This document shows positions 11,678-22,100 of a stretch of DNA of 64,000 nucleotides, piece by piece (the stretch's first letter is position 1; each line of letters begins with the position of its first letter). The notes under the pieces are model-generated. The model did no database searches. It had not been told where the DNA came from and saw only the letters and a program-made list of their open reading frames with translations. The position numbers and the translations under genes were made by a program. Origin of the DNA: Lentinula raphanica (taxonomy: Eukaryota > Basidiomycota > Agaricomycetes > Agaricales > Omphalotaceae); the NCBI GenBank assembly GCA_027919835.1, contig JANVFP010000020.1, positions 248,001-312,000 of the forward strand, read 5' to 3'.

Positions 11678-14600
11678 TTGATACAATTCCTTGGTCACTC
11701 TACCCACGACCGCTCTCCACTCTACCCACAATTGATGTCATACTTGTTGGATTATTCTTGCCCTGTTTGCAAGAAGTTCTTTGCTAGGCCCCAGGATAGA
11801 CTTGCCCATCTCAATCAAAAGCAAGACGCTTTGCACCAGGCAGAACGACAAAAACAGAACAGAGATCTCACTCACCTTTTTGATAATACTGTAAAAGCTG
11901 TTAAACGAGCTAGTAAATCGAAACTTTCTCGTTTAGAAGCTTCAGCTAAAGTGGAGGAAGACAATCTACCTGCCCAGGTGGTTGAAGAAAATAAAGATGC
12001 CCCTTCTTCAAAAGATATGGATATAGACTTATTTGGATCAGACGTTGACCTCAAACTTGACGAAGAGGGTGATCTGACAGAAATAACACCTGAAGAAGAT
12101 GAAACTGAAGAAGATTTTCTCCAAAGACTGATAAAAGACTCAGTTCCTGAGTTGCGCAACTGGGAGCTAGACAGAGAAGAAAGTCCTTTCAATTTTCTTC
12201 CCGATACCTCAGAAAACTCCTCCAACAGCAATTCGTCTGAGGGGAGTTCTTTACCTACTCTGAATCGCTCTTTGGTGGATGATAACTCCAAACATTGGAT
12301 CTGGCAGGAGAATGATAAGGCTGGGAAAGTTCTGAGACGGGAGGCCAACGTTCATGAACGTTGGCAGAGAATATTATCTGGGGAGTCCAATGAAGCTTAT
12401 AAGCCTTTCAACTCCCGGTTAGAATGGGAAATAGCTCAATGGGCTGTGAAGGAAAAGATATCCCAGAGCTCCTTCAACCGTCTACTTAATATACCAGACA
12501 TAAGCTTGATCTTGATATACTGATCAAACCGAGACTGATAAAACATACAGATCAAGCAGAAGCTGGGTATTACTTTTGATAATACGAGATCTATGCTCGA
12601 AAAAGTAGACTCCATTCCAGAACGTTGTGGACGATGGTACACAAAGCAACTATCTTTCAAAGATCGGCCACAAGAAACTTTTGTTATACACCATCGCGAT
12701 CCAACAGAAGCTATCAAAGCAATCCTAGGGGATCCCTCTCTTGCTTCAGAGTTAGTTTATAAACCTGGTAAACTGTTCCGAAGTTCAGATACTACTGAGG
12801 AGGAAAGAATATTTTCGGAAATGTGGACTTCCAGCTTCTGGAATGCGACCCAGGTAAAGTTTTGTCTTCAGTTATTAATTCTGATTAGTGTCTAAAAATT
12901 TTTAAAGGCTCATATACCTGAAGGAGGCACCCTAGCCCCTGTCATTATTGCAAGTGATAAAACTCAACTCACTCAGTTTTCAGGAAGCAAACTAGCTTAT
13001 CCTGTCTATCTTACTCTTGGCAATGTTCCTAAAGCTACCAGACGAAAGCCAGGATCTCGAGCTTGCGTCTTGATAGCCTATCTTCCTGTAGATAAATTTG
13101 TCAAGGACGGCCTATCTAAAACTCAGCTCAAATTGCGAAACTATCAAGTATTCCACAAAGCCATGTCCATAGTTCTTGGACCTCTGAAAGCAGCTGGTAA
13201 TCCCAAAGGACAAGGTGTGGAAGTTGTCTGTGGAGATGGTGCTGTTCGCAGGGTTTATCCTATACTGGCTATTTATATTGCAGATTATCCAGAACAGTGT
13301 CTTGTTACCTGTACCAAGTACAGAACTTGTCCAAAATGTCAACGATCAGCAGACCAACTACAACTCGACACTCCAGGTGAACCTCGAACTCAAAAATGGA
13401 CTCGTGAAAAAATTTATGAGGCTCAAAAAGCTGCGCGCGCTGGGGGACGTGGGTTTCACACGCGCACCATGGAACATGATATAGCAGGAGGAGATCATGA
13501 GCCTTTTTGGGTAGGATTTCCGTTGACCAATATCCATGAATGTATTGCACCCGATATTCTTCATCAGCTATATCAAGGGGTGCTCAAACACTTGGTATTG
13601 TGGGTACAGCTTCTTGTTGGACCAAAGGAGCTCGATGAACGCATTCAGAAGCTGCCTCCTACCTCTGGTGTTTGGCATTTTGCCAAAGGAATTTCTTCCC
13701 TATCTCAAGTTTCTGGAACTGAGCGCAAACACATTGCTAGAATTCTACTGGCCTGTCTAGTGGGGAAGATAGATTCACGTGGAATCACTGCTTGTAGAGC
13801 TATTCTTCACTTCATTCAGCTTGCTCAGTATCCTTCCCATGATCAGGATACCCTACAGTACATGGAACAGGAGCTAGATGCATGGCACAAAAACCGGGAC
13901 TATTTTATTGACAAAGAAGCTCGAGAGCACATCAACATTCCAAAATTTCATTCTCTCCTTCACTACATAGACTCAATCCAATGGATAGGCACTACAGACA
14001 ACTCCAACACTGAGGCATTTGAGAGACTTCATATTGATTTTGCCAAAGAAGGATGGCGTGCCAGCAACAAACGTGATCACTTCCCTCAAATGATTGCCTT
14101 TGTATCTCGTCAGGAAAAGATCTCTTCCTTTGACTTCTATCAGTCTTGAGTACAAGCTCCTCAGGAAGAACAAGTTCTTAATTCTTCTATTGAACAATTC
14201 ATCGAAGAAGAAGAATCTCAGGTTTTAGATGATTCATCTCCTGTTATCCTTTTTCTATCAAAAACTCCCTCAGAACCTCGAAAAACATTATCTTCTATTG
14301 CTATCTTGCATGAGGCCCCTGGCTTTTTGACGTCTTTGAAACTCTTTCTCAACAATTTTGTACCAAAAAAGTCTCCTCCTTCCACCCGGAATGAAATTAT
14401 CAATGGCTTGATACCTTTCAATACTTTGGAAGTCTGGCATAGCTTTGGTCTTACTCCTTTGAAGGTGCTAGATAAGCCAGAAAAGTTATTGTCAAAGCTA
14501 GGCCTCTTTCTAGCTCTTCGTCAACTCCTAGATATGATACAGTAATCATACTAGAAAATGATAAAGCTGAGTCTACAGCTGTACAAGGTTCGATAGGCTT

Positions 14601-15008
14601 ATCTTCTTGTCTCTGGTCTCTTGATTGACTTATAGTGTTCTAGGTTGTCGGGCAGCTCGTATAAGAGTTATTTTTTGACTTCCTCAAAAAGTTAACAAAA
14701 AAGGTTTCATAGTCGACAGGCCAGCTAGCTGGCCTGGGGAGCCCTTGGCCTATATAACATGGTTTACACATTTTAAACCTGGTCCAGATAAAACTACAGG
14801 AATGTATTGCATTGAACCTGCTGTTGCTTCCAATGGTATACCTCAAGGAGCTATTATTCCTCTTTCGAACATACGCCAAACCTGTATGCTAGTCCCAGCT
14901 CAACAAGTTTGGGATACTACCTGGACTACTAATAATATTCTTGACAAATGCTCTTCATTCTTTGTAAATAATATGCAAAGTAAATATTCCTATCAGACTA
15001 TATATTGA
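11678..15008 (+). pseudogene. Plavaka (CACTA/EnSpm-like) transposase, decayed
   Basis: The N-terminal part carries a zinc-finger-like CPVCKKFFARPQDRLAHLN at about 11758. After an acidic linker and introns near 12520-12590 and 12855-12907 comes the conserved core: ASDKTQLTQFSGSKLAYPVY, VLIAYLPVDKF, VVCGDGAVRRVYPILAIYIA, CPKCQ, NIHECIAPDILHQLYQGVLK and HIDFAKEGWR. These are hallmarks of Plavaka transposases of Agaricomycetes. The core frame meets a TGA at 14147, but the same frame continues with family-typical sequence (ILHEAPGFLTSLKLFL). It then shifts frame near 14535, and the usual C-terminus (LAYITWFTHFKPG, IPLSNIRQTC) is still recognisable to 15008. The stop and the frame changes make this a pseudogene copy. 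It lies upstream of and parallel to the DUF6532-like gene and may belong to the same element. Confidence 0.85.
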
Positions 15009-15173
15009 AAATAGAGATCAAATATTTTGAGAGCTTGAGAATATCAGGGCGTCAACCTTAGCTCAAAGAGGAAATTGATTTCAACATTATAAAGCCCCTT
15101 AAATTGCATAAGCATCAAACTTTCTCCTTTGTTTCTTTCTTTTTCTTTCTGCTTCTTTCTTTTGACTTTGTTT

Positions 15174-17189
15174 ATGGCTAAACGAAGTTCGTCCAGCAAC
15201 AGTCAGAGTGCTAAAAGCTCAAAAAAACCAAAAATCTCTGTTCAAACTCAAGGCGATGCTACTGGTAAACTAGGTTCATCATCAAAGTCGAGTGGGAAGA
15301 AGAAGTCAACTTCACCTGCTGTATCCTCTCTCAAGCCTGGAACTTCTTCTAAGGCAGATTCCACTTCTAAATCTCAAACAAAGGCTGAGTCCAGTACGAA
15401 GTCTTCTACGGTTGACATTGAAGAGAAATATTTGGATACGTTCAAATCCAAAGAAGAAAGTAAGCAAATTCATCTTATGTTTCTGTAAGTAAGACATCTT
15501 ATTTCTTGTTAGACGTTCAGTCAACAGTTTCTTTTCTATATTGGTAATATTCTAACCTCTCCGTAGAAGGCCCTAAGCTCAACGCAAAGGAGCGCAATAT
15601 TGAGTTCGACAACGTTGATGATATACTTTTCTCAGATGACGGTGAGTAACTTTCTGTAGCTAAACTACCTACTGAATATTCAAATACTTTATTATAAGAA
15701 CGTAACCCTAAACCAAATGCTAGCGAAGGTGAGGAATCTAGCTCAGATGATATGGATGAAGGCGACAACATGAATGAGGACAACGTAAGTTTGCAACTTG
15801 TCTTTGAGTCTATATGACTGATTTTAGTCATAGATGCTTGTCGCAGATACGACACATCCAGAAAAGCCTAAGGGGAGCAAAAAGGGCTGGAGCTCCCTCA
15901 AGAACGTCAAGATTGTTGAAGGAGATTTTGATAATCTAGAACTAGCACGTTTGGCGAAAGCTTGTATGAGGTTGTCCGTTTGCATTCTGGATATGTGGCC
16001 TAAGGAGAATAAGGCTACATGGAAGTTGTTCAAGAAGGAGTTAGCGCTGATGGCAGCTGACGGGTCTGCTGATGAAATGGTTCAGAGCTTGGACAAAATA
16101 TGCTCTGATTTCAGAGAACGTCAAAAACTCATCAGATTCGTAAGTTTTTTGTTCGCTCAATTATTGATCTCAGTTAAACAAGTTCTAGATGGGCTATGGG
16201 GCTCCTTTAGTTCGCTGGAGTATATGCTCTGTTGTTCGTCTTCTTACGCCAGCATTCTACAGCTTGTCTGGAAAAGGAGAAGGTGGAACAAACCATGTCG
16301 TTGAGTATCTTGAACCTCTATTTGAACAGAAAGGATATTAACAGATATTATTCAATACGATATTCTATAGCAAGACTTAGTAGAATGGTTGCTAGAAGAG
16401 TCACGCTATCACGAGAAAGAGGTTGATACAGTGGTAAAATTTTCCTACCTTCTGTTTGCCTTCATTAAAAGACTTATGCTTTCTCAGAATCGTACTGTCG
16501 TCTCTGGTCCCTTTGAATCTCCTCTATTAGGACAAATTTTTCGCGCATACTTTATCGAATCAAATCCCTCACAAGATCAATTACTAGTCGATTATCTAAA
16601 GGAAAAGAAGAAAATTCCAAGGCGTTTGATTGTTATGGTCACTTGTTTGGTAAGACCCATGTTCTTCTATTCTGAAGCAGAGCTGATATATAGCAGTTAG
16701 ATTTGCCATGCAATCGATGAATGGTCCCGTGGGTATAAGTCGGAGGTGAATCTAACTCGAGCAAAAGTTGAGCCTCAGTAAGTCTAACTCGAACATTTTT
16801 CCTATCAGTTTATTTCTAACAGCCTCAGTTATCGAGCTCTCTGGACAAGCATGAAGGATTTACACTCCAAGGCTCCAACCTATACGGCAATGATTCAAAA
16901 AAAGTTGTACAAGGAGATGATGTGCGTCCAACTTCAGCTTTAGAAGATATTTAAATAATGTTCTTCTTTTTACAGCGCTGATAGTCCCCTGGCTCACCCA
17001 GCTCAGAAATACAATTACGCTCATCTCGAAGCTATGGCCCAAGCTGAAATGAAAAAAGCTAAGCCCAAAGAAGTCGATAGCGAAGAGGAGACTGATAGTG
17101 ACAGCAAAGAAGAAGATTCTAGTGGAGGTAATAATAGCGAAAGTGCAGAACCGTCTAATAAAGAGGACACAGTCGAAGAGGAAGCTTAA
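15174..17189 (+). CDS. DUF6532-like protein, first copy
   Basis: The start is the ATG at 15174 (MAKRSSSSNSQS) and the stop is TAA at 17187. The N-terminal 150 or so residues are Ser/Lys rich and acidic, apparently disordered, in three or four small exons. The folded part starts with GWSSLKNVKIVEGDFDNLEL, has RLAKACMRLSVCILDMWP, then an exon beginning MGYGAPLVRWS with FYSLSGKGEGG, and continues with SPLLGQIFRAYFIE, IPRRLIVMVTCLICHAIDEW and YRALWTSMKDLH. The tail is acidic. The order of motifs matches the protein at 58.3-60.3 kb and resembles the basidiomycete DUF6532 family, whose function is unknown. Introns have normal GT-AG ends and I see no internal stop, unlike the neighbouring Plavaka gene. 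It is transcribed toward the terminal repeat at 18457. Confidence 0.6.
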
Positions 17190-18438
17190 TTGGCCCAGTA
17201 GATCTTAATATTGCAAGCTAGGGCTTTTTGGTATATACCAACATATTATCGCAGTCCTGGCAAGATCTTTAATTATAACAGCGAATAAAATATTGCTTAT
17301 ACTTAGTGTTCAACCAATGCTAGGACTGTTATCAGATTCAAAGAAGACTACAAATATTTCAGAGAAATTTTGATTTCTTAGGAAACCCTTTAGTAAATCT
17401 GAACCCTTGTTTGCTGCCTTCAACTGCATACAGATCTCCTGGAAGACGCTTGAAGATATTCAGCTGCTTTTTGAAACAACTATAAAAGATACTCCAGTTG
17501 TTTGGGTAACAATTGAGAGACCCCTTGAGCAAACTAGGGCTACCATTGGGAAGTTTGAAAGAGACTATGAAAGCTTTTAAAAAAGCTTGAAAGAACCAGA
17601 AAAGCTTTTGAAAAGCTTGAAATAAACTACGAAGGCTTTTGATAAAGCTTGAAATAAACTATGAAGGCTTTTGATAAAGCTTGAAATAAACCACAAAGGC
17701 TTTTGTAAAGTCTGCAACAAACTATGATCACTTGATAAAAGTCTGAGGCCAACTAAGATTGCCTTCAAAAAGCCTGAGGCCCCGTGAGGCAGACCAGTAT
17801 TGCCTGAGAGAAATCACGATTGCTTCTAAAAAGCCTGAGAGAAATCACGATTGCTTCCAAAAAGCCTGAGCGAGATTACAATTGCTTTCAAAAAGCCTGA
17901 GAGAGATTACAATTGCTTTCAAAAAGCCTGAGAGAGGTTACAATTGCTTTTCAAAAGCCTCAAGGAGCTTAAGATTGTGTTAAAGAATTCTCAAAGATCC
18001 CCAAACATTGTTTGAACTACTTCAGAAGTTTTTCAAAATACTACACAAGCATTTTCAGACACTTTAAGAATACAGAGAATATATAATAGAGATTACAAAT
18101 GGCAATCAAATTGTTGCAAAGAATAATGACATCTTTTGACGATTTTGAAAGAATATGAAAGCAAGCTCAGGAGATTTTGGATCCTCATAGTGATTATAAA
18201 TATTATATAATACTTTCAAGAAACTGAGAAGCTCTTGATAAAGATTCAGGAAGATTTATAAGCCTTTTCTTGTCTTAGGTAATTGGGGGGTGTCTCAGAA
18301 GATGTCAAAGACTTCAAAGAACTGCAAGTCTTTGGGCTCTTTTGAATGCTTTCCAAGTTATACCAGGTAGCTCTGAGCACAGGCTTTTTTTGCTGATGCT
18401 CTAGGGGGTCTGAGAGCAGCTTTTAGTGGCTGAGGGCT
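17190..18438. repeat. Subterminal tandem-repeat region of the DUF6532 element
   Basis: There is no gene. A unit of about 31 bp (TTTTGATAAAGCTTGAAATA plus about 11 bp) repeats about four times at 17590-17710. A related unit of about 32 bp containing AAAAAGCCTGAGAGAGATTA repeats about six times at 17765-17960. AATTGGGGGGTGTCTCAG at about 18280 matches a motif inside the 272-bp element at 46203-46474. The position between the gene and the terminal repeat is like the subterminal regions of DNA transposons. Confidence 0.65.
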
Positions 18439-18457
18439 CAGTACATTTTTCCTGATG
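18439..18457 (-). repeat. Terminal repeat CATCAGGAAAAATGTACTG
   Basis: Read on the minus strand this is CATCAGGAAAAATGTACTG. It matches the start of the repeat at 57786 (CATCAGGAAAATATCCC) and both ends of the 46203-46474 element. It is taken as the right end of the element carrying the first DUF6532-like gene. I could not find the matching left end near 8-15 kb. Confidence 0.6.
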
Positions 18458-18499
18458 TTACACTTAATCCATTAGTCCTGACTACAACAAATCCTCTAT

Positions 18500-19176
18500 T
18501 TACAACTCTCTCCCACTCCTTCTAACTCTGCTTCTCCGGTTACACATATCTGATGACAAGAATGAGGATAGTTGATAGCATATATGACCTATGTGTAGAC
18601 CTACTACTACTGATACTCATTGTATCCCCCTCCGCTTTCATCCCCCTGCAGTCTACCTTCCTCTTTGTGGGTTGAGATCGCTGCAGACGGGGCTGTTAGT
18701 GCCTGCTGTTCCTATTTGGGACCCCACCAGTGTGGTGGAGCCGTGTATAATTCAATTCAATTCAATTCATGGACAGGTTGCCCTTGACAATCTTAAATCA
18801 TGATTTTGGAAGCCTGATCATCTGATAATCAATAAGAGCTCATAGCAGCTGTCAGGGTTGAGGGCACAATGGAATATGTATCTAGATATGAATTATACCA
18901 GTGTCACAAGGTATATCAGGGTATATTCCATTGAATGGGCACAGCATTGAGTTGGGAAACTCATATATAAGGACTGCTGCTTTAACGTAGTCCAGCTTTT
19001 GCCCCTCACTACATTGTCTTACAAGGGATTACCAAAACAAAGTGAATGAATAGTTATTATGTGATGTTGATATTTATTATTAAATATTTGCACTGACAGT
19101 GACAGCTACATAGTACATAAGGTGAGATTTCTCAGGTAAATTACTGTTTGGAGGGATACTTAATCTATTTGCAAGA
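18500..19176 (+). repeat. Duplicated 5' flank of NACHT gene 1
   Basis: This stretch matches 39985-40664 almost base for base, including the CAATTCAATTCAATTCATGG microsatellite and TCATATATAAGGACTGC, a TATA-like segment about 210 bp before the ATG. Both copies sit directly upstream of NACHT genes, so promoter and gene were duplicated together. Confidence 0.8.
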
Positions 19177-22100
19177 ATGAATACATTCAGTGGTGCACAC
19201 AATTTCAACATCAATGATTCAACAATCAATGTATCAGGAGGAGATATCAACACCAATTATTATAGTGAGTAGAATATCAGGGCTGCCACTATTCAATAAT
19301 AATGATTTAATATTTAGATCTCTCCAGTGATGAAGAAAGCAAATTGAGAGAGTGGCTTGCAGCTCCAGATTATTTTAATCACTTTGCTACAGCCTTGGAT
19401 AAAAGAGTCAAAGAAACAGGTCAATGGATCTTTGAAGATCCAGCTTATTTGGAGTGGAAGGACAATGCAGGTATTCTGTGGATTCAAGGCAAAGGTAATT
19501 TACAATCATTATCATAGATCATAACCCCATTGTTCATTAATGCATTGCAGCTGGATCAGGCAAAACTGTCTTCATGCAAGTCCACTAATTCTTTATTTGC
19601 TTCAAATTGACTGATAGGTTGAAATTTTAGTACAAGTATAATCAACAACCTCATAAAAGCAAACTCCTCAAACTTGGTAATATGTCATTACTTTGATACT
19701 CGTGATAATACTGGAGCCAATACAAGTTACGGAGGATTTTTGTCATCACTCCTTCTGCAAATGGGAGCTCAAAATAATGGAATTCATCCTGCATTGAAGA
19801 AACTATATGAGTCATCAAAGCATGGGCTTTCTTATTTCAAGCCTACCAGTTCTGAAGTAGCTGATACACTGGAAACTATTACACAGGATCTGATCAAGCA
19901 GCATCAAATTTACATCATAATTGATGCTCTAGATGAATGTGTTCATGAAGATGTGTCCTCAGTCTTGGATTTTCTTACTCAATTGGGACAAGCGTCTTCT
20001 GTTAGAATCATGATTTCAAGCCGTAATCAGTATGATTTTGAAGGACAGAATTGCTTGACAGTTTTTATGAGTGGCAATAACAACGTAGATAGAGATATTG
20101 CAACTTATGTGGAAAACCAATTGCATTTTGTATTCAAGAGTACAAATCTCACAACTTTGAAAGATGAAGTAAAAAAGTATTGACTGAAAAAGCAGATGGA
20201 GGGTAAGTTTTATAGTTTATATATTCTTTTTGATTAAAGCTGAAGAGTAAAACAGATTTCGCTACATTGATTGTCAACTACAGACATTGAGAAAATGTGT
20301 TACTCCAGCAATGGTCAAAAAGAAACTGACCTTATTACCTTCAGATTTGCAGAAAACATATTCTGAAGCTATCAAGAAAAGTAAAAAGAGTGAATATGCA
20401 CAAGAAACACATCATCTTCTCTTATGGCTTTCACATTCTTTTGAGCCTCTATATCTGAACCAAGTTGCAGTTATTTATTCAATTGATCTAGGAACATTGG
20501 AAGTTGATTGTGATGCACAAATGTTGAGTGGGTTGGAAACAATTGTTGATACTACATTGGTTACTACTGATAAAGATAAAGTTGTGCAACTTGCACATGC
20601 ATCTGTTAAGGAATTCCTTCTTGAGAACCATGATGATGCAGGAGAGTTATTTGAAATCAATGCATATTTAGCCCACAATATTATAGCACAGATGTGTATC
20701 ATTTATCTTCTACAACAACATGTTTACACAGAGATAGGGATGCAACAAGATTATAGATATACATGGAATATTATCACATTTGAGCAATATGCAACTCAAT
20801 ATTGGGCAGAACATAGCCAATACAATGAGAGGGAAGAAATTTCATGTGAGCATACCATGAAACTCACAGAGACCTTTCTGAAGAGTAATTCCTTTTCAAA
20901 ATGGAAGAGAAATTATATTGTAAAACGAAGATTGCAAGTGATTGCAAAATTTGAGGACTGCAATATATTGGATATTATTGCATTCTTTGGATTACATAAA
21001 AGTGCAAGAAGATTAGTAAACAGAGATAGTTCAGATTGTGCAAAATTTCACAATGATGTAAAATTCAAGCAAAAGGCTATATTGAATTCAGGTTTGTAAT
21101 ATGATAAAATTAATTAATATTGTCCCATTTCAATCATTTCAGCAGGGGGTGTGACCTGTGACAGACCTGCCAAAATTTTATTTTCAGCAGGGTTGTTGTT
21201 CATCTGCCATGACCTTACGGAAAAATTTTGGCAGGTCAAGGCCATTTTTGGCCTACAGGCAACATTTTTGTCCAGCATGGGAATTCTTTTTTGGCAGGAG
21301 CTGTAGGGGCCTGTGACATCTGTGACATTTCAGCAAAATTTTGACTGCTGTCACCCGTGACTGCGGAAGTAATTGAAATGGGACAGTAAATGTCAAACAT
21401 TTCTAACAAAAATATATATATTAGATGAAATTAGCATAGAGACTGCATTGGGACATGCAATTCAATTAGCAGCACTCAAGGGTTTCAAAGATGTTATAGA
21501 ACTGTTTATAGAATATGGTGCAGATGTTAATACCCTTGGAGAAAAATATGGCTCAGCCCTTCAAGCTGCAGCATATTGGGGTCAAACAGCTATTGTTGAA
21601 ATTCTTATAAAACATGGTGCAGATATCAATGCTAAGGGAGGAGCGTATGGCTCAGCCCTTCAAGCTGCAGCATATCAGGGTCAAACAGCTATTGTTGAAA
21701 TTCTCATAGCACATGGTACAGATATCAATGCTAGGGGAGGAAGGTATGGCTCAGCTCTTCAAGCTGCAGTATATTGGGTCAAACAGCTATTGTTGAAATT
21801 CTTTCAGCACATGGTGCAGATATCAATGCTCAGGGAGAACAGTATGGCTCAGCCCTTCAAGCTGCAACATATTGGGGTCAAACAGCTATTGTTGAAATTC
21901 TTTTAGCCCATGGTGCAGATATCAATGCTCAGGGAGGAGAGTATGGCTCAGCCCTTCAAGCTGCAGCATATCGGGGTCAAACAGCTATTGTTGAAATTCT
22001 TTTAGCCCATGGTGCAGATATCAATGCTCAGGGAGGAGCGTATGGCTCAACCCTTCAACTTGCAGCATATCGGGGTCACACAGCTATTGTTGAAATTCTT

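Noticed and set aside
18591..18803. A 70-aa plus-strand ORF
   Set aside because: It lies in the duplicated 5' flank of the NACHT genes and is not kept in the other copy.
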